Source: Serinus canaria
Taxonomy: Eukaryota > Chordata > Aves > Passeriformes > Fringillidae
DNA length: 64,000 nucleotides
Assembly (NCBI RefSeq): GCF_022539315.1
Contig: NC_066315.1
Coordinates: 101,103,990 to 101,167,989 of the forward strand
Direction: 5' to 3'
Below the pieces are notes generated by a model. The model saw nothing but the letters and a program-made list of their open reading frames with translations, was not told the origin of the DNA and did no database searches. Of this stretch, positions 11,150 through 25,065 are shown piece by piece; position 1 is the stretch's first letter, and each line of letters begins with the position of its first letter. A program made the translations under genes and the position numbers.

Positions 11150-14100
11150 CTGAAAAGGGAACAATGGACAGGAAAAAAAGTAATTAAAGACACATCCAGT
11201 AACTCAGGACTAATCAAAATATTCCTTTACAGTCAAACTAAAACCTTAGCAATTGCAAGTTCATGCTTATTTTGTTGGATGTGTAAAACTGTATCTACAT
11301 TTAATTCTCATTTCAGTCATTCACAGGCTTTCCAAAACCCCTCTGGTTTTCAGTATGAATTTTTTAAATCTTATAATGCAAAACCCATCACAATTATCAC
11401 TTTTGTCTTGACCCCCTGCTTTTGTCAACAAAATAACACTAAGTTGTCAAAGGTTTATTCATTTGGAAATGCTTCTGCCAGTACTGAAGAGGAGCTGAAG
11501 TCATTCAAGACATAATGTCACCTCAGAGTTTTTGAAGGAAACTCATAATCTCTTCAGTAAAAGAGAAAGCAAAACACAGTAATGGCAAAACCCAAGCAGT
11601 AAGACAATGGCTTTGTCACTGAATTTTGCTCCACTGTGGTCATCTGTATCTATCCAGGACTGTGAAAACACTTCCAACTTTATTTTCTAAATTCCAATCT
11701 GAAACATCATGGCATGAATTCATCTCATGACAGCTGCCTCATCTTCTCTATGATACAGGAATTGTTAGAGGCTAGTTTCCACTCTGCACAAATATCTGTA
11801 GGCTGGCAGGACTCCTTCTTCTTGGAGACTTTGTAAGCTCCTCTTAACTCTCTTAGTTCAAAAGCAACCACCAACAATGGCTTTTTCAGAATGCTGCACA
11901 AGTTGTAGATAAAACAATTTGAGGGTAGGATCTCAAGGATGGAGAGATGGTAACCAGCTACTTTCTTGCTGCCTTGTTTATGAGGTACTCTTGCTAATTA
12001 GATACCTGTGTATTCTGCCTGCTGAGCTAATATTACTTGCAGCTTATGTTAGACCTTCATGATGGTCATTATTGTGCTGTAAATGTAAATAATCATTAAA
12101 ACACCCAAAACTTGCCACCCATGTTCTGAACAGCTAGTTCTGAAGCTTTAAAATTCCTAAAAGATAGAAAATAAATGAAATAACGTAAGTGGCTTAAAAA
12201 CCCAACTTCATTATAAGTAGCATAATTTTGGCCCACATTATGGTGAGGAAGTCCAGGGCAAGTGCTTCTCAAAATAATGTTTTAGAATTACAAGTCAAAA
12301 GAGAAACTGGCTGAGGTGAATTCTTCCCCCCTTCCTCTTATGCTCCAAGTCATAGGAAGCAGAGATCTCAGAGCCTCATTTATTTCCCTGGGATTCCCTA
12401 GGGAGAGAGAAAGTGCACGCTACAACCCCAAACACAGTAAATCAAAATGAATTAAAATTCCATCTCCAGGTTCCACACAGCTCTTCCATTGCTATTTTCT
12501 TGGAACTATTTCATTCAACAGTCTTCAAGAATGAGGTTTTCAAACATGCTGGAATATTTGAATCAGTTATGTTAATCAGGTCAGCCTTTTCTGCCTTTTT
12601 ATTCACTTTTCCAAGAATAAAAAATTATGGAGCTGTGACTTTCCATCACATAACCCCTGCTTGTCTGACCCTACCAAGCTATGCTTATCCAAGTGCTTTG
12701 CTATTCTATGCCTAATTAAGCTATTTATCAGTTTCTTCAGAACAGCGGGTTGGCTCACAGACCTTAATCCTAAAAATCCATCTTACTTAAGAAAGATACT
12801 AAGAAACTTTCTAAGCTCCAGCCACGCCTGCTGCTTTTACAGTTTTGGGACCTGATCCAACTTCTGCTAAATTCAGCAGACTCAGAAGTCAAGCTTGCTT
12901 GGACTCGTGGTGTATCTTCATCTATATTTTCATGATTTTGTTGCCTTACAGGCATTCTCACCAGGACAACTCAGACAGGTAAGGATCTATACTTTTGCAT
13001 TTCTTGAATTACAGAGAGCAAGGTTCAGTTGTCTCAGCACAAAACATCTCATGGCACTTTATAAAGCCACCAGGATATACTGCCTAGCTTTCAGCTGCCA
13101 CTATGGAATAAGACATCTCTTGGATTTACTGCGCTGCATTCGTTGGCCTTGCACAGATGTCCCAGGCCACCTGAAATGGCATCACATGTCTACACTTAGG
13201 TAACTGAAACCCCTATCTGATCACTAGAAATGAGTTCCATATTGGACCAAACATGCTCAGATTTTCCTGTAAGAAACATCTTTAAAATGTAACTTCCTCT
13301 TATTTCACTGATTTATGCAATTGAATAATATGCAGTTTCTTTTCTTTACATTTCCACTATTTTGTTACTTTTCTTGCAATAACTGTTTCTTTGGATTAAA
13401 CAAAATAAAGAAGTTACTTTATACCTATGTCTTCATATCATCTCTTTCCCGTTTCTCTTCTCATGTGAATTTTTTTAGTACTGCATTCTCAGCTAGGTTC
13501 CTGGGAATTCTAGAGGTAATGGACTGTCCAATACCCATTTATTTGCACTGGAAGTGGAGTGACTCCCTTTTTTTATTGCTTTGAGTACTCAAGTTAACTC
13601 CTTACTGCATGGCAACACTTGTTAAATTGAAAAAAATCCTTATGTCAACACAAAGAAATGTTACTGTGTCTGGGCTGTGCTTCTGTCAAGCAGATTTAAA
13701 ACTAAGAGGTACACAAGCCATATTCTTCAACACGTGTGTTGCCTCTTAAATAGTCTCTAGATTAACTGTCTATATTTTTAAGGTATTTTTTTCCTTTATA
13801 TTTCAGCTGCTCTTGACAATTTATGCAGCTTTTAAATACTCTCTTTTCCATCTCGTTATTTTGATACCCTTCCATTAGGAGATCTAATTTCACTTTCCAC
13901 TGATCACTTAAGCTTTTAAAATTATGTATCTTAGGATAAATTTGTCTTTGCGGAATATGATATTAGATAAAAAATATAAGCATTTCATTCTCTCTCGCCT
14001 CATGTTACCTACAACATGCATATGCCAGCCTGCAGACTGTGATCTCTAACAAGCCCCTTGAGCACCTGGTTGATTAGCATGCCCAGCCAATGACCCTTTC

Positions 14101-17100
14101 TTGGACATGTACTCCCGATTCTCTGCAAATCAAACCTTTTATAAATGTCTCACCTAAAATCTTTAGCTGCTTTTAAAAGCTTCGATCAATACTCTCTTCT
14201 CATTTAGTCAATATTGAGTTAGGTAAAAATAAATACAGACAGAACCCCTCCCATTCCCTCAAGATCTCTCCTGAGAAACAACGAATAAATTTTACCAAAA
14301 TCCATGCCTAACCCCACACAGTTATGGCAGAAACATAATTTTTCTTAGGTGATGAAAGATTCATTTAGCAGGTTCATGCTGGGTATAGTTTGTAATGAAA
14401 AAACATGAAGGTTTTTTATTCAGTAAGGAAAGAACATTTTTTTTCTGTGGGCGACTGGACTGTGATCATGATTCAACTTTTTGTAGCCTTTGTCATAAAG
14501 TGGGCAGGGCACACTTGTAGCCAATTAAATGCACATCACTTGGGTATCATAAAGCATACCAGAATTTTGACAAGCTCCTGCAATGCTGGATGCTTGTTGC
14601 TATTGTTTTAGCTCCCTCTGAGAACAATAATTACTACAAGCAATAATATAACAGTAGTATCTTGGGAAAAATTAAAACAAAGAGGGTAAATGGATAGAAA
14701 AAATATGCTATGCAGAAAAAAATATACATTTCATTATAATCATATACCCACAGTTAGTGGCATATAAACCACTGCATTTTTAAGTGTTTGAACATAGCAT
14801 AAAAGAGCAATGTATTAAAATGCTTTTAAGCTGAAGCATATACTTGATACAATTATCTGGGAAAAATTTTCAAAAGTAGACCATTCAAATTGTACCCTCA
14901 GACTCTGAGAAATGCAATTATTTATCCAGGAGAAAACCACATAAAATAATTAAAAAGTTAACTACTCCATTTGCATACACATATTTAACAACAACAAATG
15001 ACAAATTGAAAGACAAACTGTGGGTAGTTTCAGCTTTTCTTTTAAGATACTGCCTTTAATTCTAGTAGATCTTAATTTTAACTTGAGTTGCCTTTGTTTT
15101 CACAGCCACATAAGCAGCAAGTGTTATTGACAAAAACTCCATCCAACCCTCTCCCTCTGCTAAATACTGAGGACATTTCAAGTAAATTGAGATCTAAATG
15201 TCCTGAGTTATATTTTGCCTCTTAGAAAGCCTTCAGTATCACTTGTAATTGTCATTGATTTGTGTATCTAATATCTTTTATGTGTTGTCCTTTGGCTGTT
15301 CATCACTTGATTACCTCAGACGTAAAGCACTAGCAGTTCTCTAACTTTCTTCAACCAAAGGGTGTCAAAGTTTAAGACAATGTCTAACATGACATTAAAA
15401 GATGGGAGTGACACACCAAACCTGACTACAAGAGAAGATCTATTGTAACAGGCTTGGACTGGAAAAAAAATTCATACAGCAAGAATAAGCATTCAACTGC
15501 TTTGTATTTCTTATTTTTGACTTTGGTATTTTTACTCAGTTGATTAGCTGTTACTCATATAATCCTACATCCTCACAAAATAACAAGTTTTTTATACATT
15601 AAATATTGCTTGGAGGGAAACAAGCAAAACCTTATCTAGATAACTTATTTGTATTTGCATATGCACCAGCCCATCCTGAAAATCACATTTCTCTAGAAGA
15701 TTTAATTTCCTTTTTCAGTATATAGCACAGTGTACATCCAAAATACACAGCAATACTTTCACATCCACTCAAAACCATGTGGCAGATCATCTCTTGCTTA
15801 ATTTGCCTCTGCCTCCATCTGCATTTCCTGTGTGTTCTCATTCTGCAGCAAGCAACAGAGCTGTTTTCTCTTTGCAGACAGTCTCAGCCCAGCTGGGCCC
15901 TATTCACAGCACTTACTGTAGGTCACTAAGCTGGGAGCTGCTCTCTCCAGACTTGTTAGACATGCACTGCAGAGAGGACCTCCCGAGGTGGAGATTCAGA
16001 AGCATACAAATGGGCTCTGTTTCAGAACCCTCTCTCTAGGGGACCTGTCCTTCTTTCTGTCAAATCCATGTGGTTCACTGATGAGGAAACCTAGGCAGTT
16101 GTGTGCCTGGATAAACACCTAGGATAGGTGCTGAAATTAGTGCAAATATGCACAACATACTCCTTCTACAGGTCCTCCAAATGTTCAGACATTTAGCATG
16201 GCTTATTCTCCTCTGCTGGGTTCTGTATCATTTCTGAACTCAGCAGTATCATTAAATGATCCCTCCTTAAAAACCACTCTTCATCTTCATGCTTACAAAA
16301 CAAGGTGACAGCTGCTTATTTCTCTGCTTATACCTGCTCATGGTTATCTGGCTGGCTGTTAAAAACACATACACTCCACATCTTAAATTTAGATTTTAAA
16401 GTGAAAAAACAGGGAAAGGGTCATCTCCTACATACACACTGAGAACCTACTTTTAAGTGCAACAAGAACAGTGTGTAAATAATATAATTTTACAGATATT
16501 GATCTATTTTCTGCCTCCACATTCATGTGCAACATCTCTAGCCCCAATGCTTTGGAACTCTCATAACACAAGACTTATGGGGTCATAAATCTTGTGAGGG
16601 GTCACTCACCAAAGCATGTTATCAGCTCCTCAAATTATTTGATTATTAGTGTGTCTAATCCTTTTTAAGCCTGGAATTTTAAAGTAAAACATAAAGGCTA
16701 CCTTTTTTCCTTGGAGTCTGTCTAGCATAAGCCAGGATAGCTGTCTCTGTTACTATGGAACACTTAAGCACCAGTACTGTCAGCTCCTAAAATACCCAGA
16801 GCCTAATACCACGGTATTGATGTGGGTAGTCTTGTGCTAAGCTGGCAGGAGCAGTTTAAGACCTGCTAGAGCTGAGTAGTGGTTAAAGGTGTTGTTCTCC
16901 ATTAGCCAAACACTGATCACAGGATGGAAGGCAGACAGAAGGGCAGTTGGGAAAATGCATTAAACCTGACACTTTTCTCAAGAAATAAAAAAAGAAACAT
17001 TTTCCCTCATTTTTATTTTCTACTTAGGGAAAAGGAATACAAGCCTGATGCAAGCACAGGCTGGTGGTCATTCCTATCCGGATCTGAAGGGAAGTTAACA

Positions 17101-17129
17101 AAGTGCACAATTATGCTGCCAACACTCAC
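11150..17129 (-). other. PTPRM: Intron, 5.98 kb
   Basis: The intron between the 88-nt and 77-nt D1 exons, with a GTGAGT donor and a CCCTTTTCAG acceptor. No young repeat was recognised. The piece at about 15780-16040 is less AT-rich than its surroundings and has an 86-codon open frame on the plus strand, but nothing in that frame resembles a known protein family. Confidence 0.85.
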
Positions 17130-17217
17130 ATGCGATGATATTCCCATATCTATTTTTCATTCTGTTCTCATCTTTCTTAGCTGAATCCCATGGTGCAGAC
17201 TGTCCTTCAAAGAAACT
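17130..17217 (-). CDS. PTPRM: PTPRM exon: D1 motif KNRYGNIIA
   Basis: This 88-nt exon is preceded by a TTTCTTTTTTTTTTTAG acceptor and followed by the donor T|GTGAGT. It reads [19 protein letters not shown] then [10 protein letters not shown], and ends with the first base of a Tyr codon. NRMKNRY is the start of conserved PTP motif 1 (NxxKNRY), which helps form the phosphotyrosine recognition loop together with the DHSRVRL that follows in the next exon. The exon length and the split of motif 1 between two exons agree with the R2B family gene structure as I know it. It is separated from the upstream exon by the largest intron in the window (24.9 kb). Confidence 0.97.
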
Positions 17218-20200
17218 CTAAAAAAAAAAAAGAAAGTGACATTAAGAAAAGCATGCAGCAACAGTTACCTTATGGCTAAATGAAAGACAAAGGCAAACAG
17301 TACTTGTGGGCACTGGTGTTAAAATGTCATTTAAATGATTCACTTATTGAGCAAAAATACGAGTTTCCTGTTCAAATGGTATTTATGCATAGCTCCAGAT
17401 GTTACTTAAAATTTGACATAAGATTATCTGTGTAATAGCAAGAAGAATTATTTGCAAGTGAAGTGCTATTAAACCTTTCCAAATCTGCTTTCTTGCAACA
17501 CTGAGAGTCCTTCACTTGAGCTATTCAGATTCCCAGTATAGTTCTCATACACACACGTGAAGCTGAAGGAGCTTTATCATCAGTGTTCAAGCTGCTCCAG
17601 TATTTGAGTGTAGAAATTACAGGCTCTACTGATATGTTTTATTTTTGACATATCACAAGTTTCATTTACTTGCTGGCAGATGACCTCGTGGATCAAAATA
17701 TATACAGGCATTTAAAAAAACCATGGATTCAACTGGCACATGTGTCTTTTTTTCTCTTAAACACAATTTACACCACAACCAAAATGATCATTTTCTCAGA
17801 GAATAAAATCAATGTGATTTTGTGAAAGAGATAATCTCATATTGAACAAACTGCTATCCTTAAGCTAGTAAATCTCATGTAAATAAGAAAGTTGAAGGTG
17901 CTAAAAGTTTATTTTTACATTAATAAAGCTGCCAAAAGGGCAGCAAGCGAATTGTTATGCCCTATATGTCCTGTGCTTTGTGTGGTGTAAAAGAGCAGTT
18001 GCACAATCTCCTAATTTATGCACTGTATGCATAAGTCATATGACACAGATGCATTTTAAAATTTTGTATTGAAATATTAATCTTGTGTTAAATACTTTGT
18101 TGCCAAGCAAACTACTGGAATAAGATCATTATTATGACCAGCCCTAATTCATGTTTTCATCTTTTTACTAGAATGATCAGTAGATTGAATCTTTTGTACC
18201 ACACTAAATAGAGAAAACACTGTGAAGTTTGTATCTCTTGCAAGATCTCAAGACATTCTGAGTGTTTTAAAACAGATAATGCCCATAAAATCATCTACTG
18301 TCTCTTGCCCTCAAATTTAAAAAAAGGTGTTTTTAGAATCCCAATGATTTCCAATAACAAAGAGGATAAAAGTCAAACCAAACCCTTGATCTCTTGCTGA
18401 AGTCAATAGAACACAAGGGCATTCAGCCTCTAAAATAACTATTCTTTCCACAAGTTTCCTAGAGTACTGGTTTCCAGTTTATGATCTAAATTCCTGGGAA
18501 TACATACACTACTTCTAAATTGTTTATAAATAATAACTCAAGAAAACCGTAAGCCTTGTCAGTGGCTTCATTTTGTTTTTCCTTCATCTTTCCACATGTC
18601 CTTTGAAAATTTTTAATGGTTTGGAAACTTAAATTATTAAAACCCACTAATACAAATAAATTTTTCCTTACACATAACATAACATCATTGGGTACAACTC
18701 TGAGAAACACTGATTGCTACCAGGATAGAGAAGTGTAACCCTGTGAATCCTAAGATGATTTACAGCTTTGGGGCTCTTTGCCAAAAAGGCGTCAATCGTT
18801 ATCTGATTACAGATTTGCCAGGGGCATCTAAAGCAAGCAGGCCCTCCCACTCTAGAGCACTCTCAACTCAGGCTGGATGGAAATTACTTTTCTAGTAATT
18901 TGACCAAACTGCATAAGGAATGACTCTCCGTGGGCAAAGATCTATGTCTCAATTTCTTGCAAAGTTCAGACTCTCAGACAGCGCTGGGTGATGAACAATT
19001 AAACACAGTTAAAGGCAAAGTAGAAATGGAAACGGTCAGCAGCAAAGCTCCAACGACACAACAAACTAACAATTCATTTCATCTAAAATTTGATGTGGAT
19101 TTCCCATTTCAGACAGCTAAGGAGACTACTGAAAATTCTTGGTTTTTTACAGTCCTTCTCCTTGAGACTAATGCACAGAATTGATCCGTAAGACACTACC
19201 CAGCAAGTGGTTTTGAGTTTAATTCAGTAAGCATCACATGTGCTGTTACAGAGAAAGAGTCCTGCTGACACAGCTTCTGAGCCTATACCTTGAAACACAG
19301 AAGACCCAAATATCTTCCAAGAGATATCTTGCTTCTCTCTGTCCCAATAATGAACTTTTACAAAATTGCTTTAAACCAATTGGATAAAGTAAATCTCTGG
19401 AGGCAACTGGGAAAGATTTAGATGGTGCTGAATTCAGGGAAGAAACACACCAGGCAATGTGCTTTGGAAACTTTTGGAAACTCGTCTACGTCTCAGATGC
19501 AATGTGCAATTTCTACTTCTCCCAAGTGTTTGGAATTTCTGAAAATAATGATAACTTTAATGAGCCTTACAGATAATCCATCTTCTAAAAATTTATCTGC
19601 AACAAAGATAATTTTGTTCTTTAGAACATATATATATATACCAAACATCACGCAACAGCAAAGACCAGAAACAGATTTACATTTCCAGCTACTGCTTACT
19701 GACTTCACTTTCTTTATTAAAAATGTATTACAGAAAAGGAACTTCAGATATTTATTTTTGAGTTTTTATCAATAAATTAGTGAATGAAATAAAACTTATC
19801 ACATGGGGAAAATAAGACATAATTTATGTATATCCATTTTTCTTTTTAATTCATTTTGGGATACACACTGGTATTACAGTGAGAAGAGTACAGCAAAGAT
19901 AATTGAAGGAAGAGGTATTACAGTGCAAAAGCATAAAAAAACCCAGTTATTGTAAAAGACAGCTGGAGTGTCATTTCCTAAATTCCCCGTGCTCTGCCAT
20001 TACACAAACTGCAACAGAATGATAATCCACTATGTATTGTAAGGAGAAATCTCATTTGTCCCACAAGTAAAGAACAGAGCAGATATTTCATAACAGATGA
20101 TCTGTCAAGATCTTTCCTTACTTGTGAGAAATACACGTTTCATTACAGAAATTTTTTAAATCTCTTTTCTGACATATCACTCTCCAGGGATGCTGCTGCA

Positions 20201-23200
20201 CAGCAGCCCACACATTATCTTTGTGGCTATTCATTCTAATTCATCCTTACAAGTTTCTTAAAATTGCAGACTGTTAGGAAGAAATATGGCCTCCAAACAG
20301 CTTCACTCCACCAAATGCTTGGCAAGGGCAATGGAGAACTGAAAATGAGTATAGGACATTTCTCAAATAATTTAAAATAAGTATTTCTTCAGCTTGAAAT
20401 CACACAGAACCCTCTGTGAGCTTCTTGAAAAATGAAATGCTCTTCAAGCCAGCTGTTGTTACAGCAGACATTTCAGTATGCATGTCAGCTGCCATTCTGT
20501 TAGTAGAAAATATTACAATAATTAGGATAAAAACACTTTCTGAAAAAAAATTAATTACAGAGAACTGCTTTATATGCAACATGAAAAGTGGTCAGTGATG
20601 CAGGAGCAGGATCATCTTAGGATGAATGCGATACTTTCATGTGCTTTCACTCAATACTGTAGTGGTTACCATTAAAAATTAAATATTTGCCAAGGGCTAA
20701 TTCACTGTGACCCTCAGACTAGAAAATAACTGCAATATCTCCAAAGAGAAGGGGAGGTAATCATTGCAAATACAGATTTTTTAGATTATTCCCTCTCCTA
20801 ATTTAAAATTCATAAGGAAAAAAAAATTGGAAAGGACCTATATAAAAGTACAGTTTGAAGAGGCTGGAATGTGGAGAACAGGGTAAGATCTTCAGAATAA
20901 AATCTGTATCTCTGTCGACTGTCATCTTTGCCAACACACTTTCTATCCTAGATTTCATGTTTCCAGATAAGGATACTTTAAAAAAATACATCATTCTAAG
21001 TGCTTTAAGGTCTACAAATGTAAAGAGTGGAATTACTGGTTTTATTATTAGTCAAAAACGAAGCAGAAACTTTTCCAAAAAACACTTTGTAGTTGCTAGG
21101 TGACAACAGTATAGTCCCTTACGATTGTCAATTACAAAATGCAAACTCTTATGTAAAGAAATGAGAAGTCAAGGATATCACAAATCTCTCTCTGCCTACT
21201 TAATAAGCAAGACTATTATTTTTAGGTACAAAGACATGCTATTGCACTGTGTAACAGACCTAAGTTTGACCTCTGTATTTGTTTTTAAATGTACTGGTCT
21301 TTATGGTATCTGATTTTCTCTACTGACTCTTGAGTTTCTTCACTGGTAACATTAATTTCCCATTACCATTTCTAAATAACCAGATTACGATGTACTTAAA
21401 CAACACTGGCAATTTGATGTATCCAGTTATAAATACCTCTGGATTTGTTTTTAAGTTACATGCAGAGAGTTATGTCCACTGTCTACTTTAAGCCAGACCA
21501 GACAACTAACAGTGATCCCAATGGAGGTTCTTGTCTAAACTCAATTAGCTAGAGAAGAAACTTATATTTCTACAATAGCCCTTTGAGTTTCAGCTAAATT
21601 AGATGCCTAAAATGCCCTGAATTTGATAGTGAAGATTTATTACTAGTTTAACACTAATGCTGTGCCCATTTAATATGTGGAGCTTACAGATGGGAAAAAA
21701 TGCATCCATTATAGTCTGAGTAAAGATCTTAGGGTCACATTAGACTCTTTGTATTTACAAACCCTAGTAAATACACATTTAAGCATGTCCATAACTGCTT
21801 GGAGGACAAGGATCTTCAGGCTCATTTAATGAACACTGCAAGATTTGTGAGTACAGTAAATCTGTCAGTTCATTGGATTTTCAGTGTTCAGAATCTGCTA
21901 AATATCTGGCAGATGAGGATGCTCTTGTGACTTAGCAACATTAACTGTTTTGGTTTTTGAAACAGAAAACTGAAATAATCAAGTTCTGTTTGTTGATAAC
22001 TCATTATTTAGACTATCAAGGAATTAAAAAGGATCCCTGAAAGTTATGTTAAAAGAAATCTGCTAGTTACTTTGAGGGAAGCTTTCATTGAAAATGCATC
22101 GCCTGTAGGTAATAGATTGCCCCAAGTGTTTGTGAGCAGTGGCAAATGATTTCAGTGATGCCAACCCCCAGTATGCAAACAGCACTTCCTACTTCAGTCA
22201 TTGCTTTGGTCACTGAGAGCATCTGTGGATGACAGCCTGCCACTAGAGAATATATTCACCATCAGCTTTTCCTTCTCTGTCAGCTTCAATCACTGAGAAT
22301 GATGTCCAGTTTTCAAATAATGGAATTTAAAAAACCATTTTACTGTGCCTGCCCTTGAAAAGTGTCTGTTGCAAGAACCAATGTGAAAATCTATCTCATC
22401 AATGTAAACTGCCTTCAGAAGCTATAAAGCACTTACTGGTGTGTTACTGCAGCCCAAGTCTGAACACAGAAGAAAAAAACCCCAAAGCCCAATAAAGACT
22501 GTAGCAAATAGAATATATTGAGGTTATTGTTAAAACTCCCTTGCTGTGTTCAGATTTTTCTGGTAAAATTAGGCTGATAGTTTACATAAGGTTTTCTATG
22601 CGTGAGAGGTAAGATGCAGAACAGAAAGCAGATACAGAGTTAATAGTCTGACATACAGCACCTCTCTGATATTGTTCCCAATGCTCCTTCATGTGGTTGT
22701 TCCTCCTTGAACTGATGTTCAAAAACCCAGAAACACCCACTCAAGGGTTTGCATAGCCAGAGGTAGGAAACAATCTTTTCTTTCTCAGGTGAATTTAGGT
22801 TAGTCTGCATTGTACATGAGAAGACGAGTAAGAAAGCAAAAGTCCTTCTGGTCTTTTGAGACTAAACATCATACTCACTGCCTACATTAAATGTTGAAAT
22901 GGAAGGGGAACTATTACCTCCTCCACTGACTAACTGCAGCATGCCTTAACACTCGGATTTCAAAACAAGGACTAAAACCACATAGGTAAGACAAAATCTG
23001 GTACTAACTCTGTGATTGCTTTGGTGTTTCCACTTTTCAGAGGCAGTCCTTTCAGTCAGTGCAATAATATGTTTGTATTTTTAAAGGCACAGGCTTTGCT
23101 ACTCCCTGGAATACTGGGCAGTCTAGTCAACCTACAGCAGCACAAAGAAAACATACTAAAATGATCAAACGGCTTCAGTATTGTACTATGAATGACATAG

Positions 23201-24516
23201 ATACTTACAGCACTTATCATGAGTTCGCACTAGTTGACAATAGCATTGGGAAATATACATGAAATTTACTTAACACTACAGGACAAGAGAGTATCTCACT
23301 AGAACAGAGAAGTAACTGAAGTGAAAGTGACTTGTCAGTCACTGTGAAAATTGTGAAGGTACTGCACGCCTACAGGAATAGTAGGTCACGAGTACCAGCC
23401 ATGCTGAAGGCTGTTTTTTAGGTGCTAAGAGCATTTGAACAAGATTATCAAGAATGAAGTTTTTTTAATACCTAGTCCTATATTTGACAGTGTCTAGAGT
23501 TGCTTGGGCAAAGAACCCGGGGGATGAGGTGACCCGAGAGACTGTAGGAGAACACGTGGCATGGCTGGAACCACCACACAGACCCACTCGAATTCTTTCC
23601 TGGAATGTGTTCTCACCTGTGGAACTGAAGCTGTGTGATTTGTAAAACTGCACATATTGGTGATTGAAATATTTTAGTAGCTTAGTACATTTAGTTCCCA
23701 ATAACCAATTGTCATTTGGTCTTAAATCATGACAAGGCTGCAAAAACAGAGTGTCACAGAGTACTTCTAATACTAATTAGAAATAACTAAGTTAGTAGTA
23801 ACTAATGAAGAATTACTTCTTAAATACTGCTTATACACTAATGAAGAATTACTTTCCATATATTTTAACCCAACCTATTTATGAGATCTGTTGGTGCAAC
23901 TTATTTTCTTGCTAGCACTGAAGATAATACCTGAAACTCACCTGTAATATTCAACAGCAGGAATAGTATCTTTACAGATCCTGCAGAGCAGAGCAGTCTG
24001 AAGATTTGACAGATTACCTAGTTTTGATAGGCTTTCAGAACCATTTCCATTTTACCTACTTAAGTTTTAAAAACTCCATTACTTTTATTCCTTTAAAATT
24101 CTTTAAGACTACTGTATAAGGAAAGATTTTAGAAATATGGTGAAGTAGTAAGAGGACTGCAATAAAGCATACAATTAAAATTCTAATTTAGAAACTTATT
24201 CCCTGGCAAACTAGACAGCAATAACTTAACCTCATTAATCTTCCTGATTTATCTCCAGCAGAAAAATATATTATGCTGATAGGATTTCATGATCCTTTTT
24301 TACAGAAAGGACCCTCTGGGTACAATATGTACACTTGTACTGTAACTAAAGTGCAGGATACATTATTTTTTACTTGTGTGTAAAGGAAAATAAAGTTGGT
24401 CTCAAGCAGTGCTTATTTCCTCTTATAAAAATGAATTTCCTACTTCTGGAGGATTTAATGAACACTTTTCATGTACAGCATGTGGAGTTTTCTTATCTTC
24501 CCATTCCTCCCCACCT

Positions 24517-24530
24517 TTTTTTTTTTTTTC
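24517..24530. repeat. Poly(T) run
   Basis: About 13 T in a row on the plus strand between ccccacc and ctttaccc. No retroelement body was recognised beside it. Confidence 0.75.
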
Positions 24531-24883
24531 TTTACCCAGTATGTAATTAGGAGTGTGAACTTGAGCAAGACCCATGACTGTAATGTCTGTAAACATAAAG
24601 TGAATGAACACAGGCTACTCTGAATACCAACTAGTTCTATGCTTTGATAGGAAACCAGAGAAAGGCTTTGACCACCACCCACAAAGGCACAATCTATCCT
24701 CTTGTGAACAAAACTATCTGCATCATTATTCACAAACTGTGCCATCTCCTTGCTTTCTCCCTGTGCTGTTCCAAAGGATGTAATTACACACATTTGTTGT
24801 ACACACATGAGTAAAAAATGGTGCAGAGTCAGTTATTTCTTAATGAGAAATCCCACCCACCAGGACACAGGTATTTCTTCACT

Positions 24884-25065
24884 TCAAGGATGGTGAGGCA
24901 CCAGAACAGAGAAATTGCAGATGCCCCATTCTTTGAAGAGTTCAAGACCAGGTTGGATGGGGCTCTGAGCAACTAGGGAGAGATGTCCCTGTCCATGGCA
25001 GGAGGGCAGCAATGAGATGATCTTTTTCATTCCCTGCAACCTAAACCATTCTGGGATTCTATGAT
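24884..25065 (+). mobile_element. CR1 LINE 3' fragment
   Basis: Starts near tcaaggatggtgaggcacca, continues with tcaagaccaggttggatggg and gctctgagcaac, and ends at the typical tail gggattctatgat. This is a 5'-truncated copy of the CR1 3' end, plus-strand oriented and so antisense to PTPRM. A poorly matching 'agatgatctttttcattccctgcaacctaaaccattctg' portion shows moderate age. Confidence 0.9.
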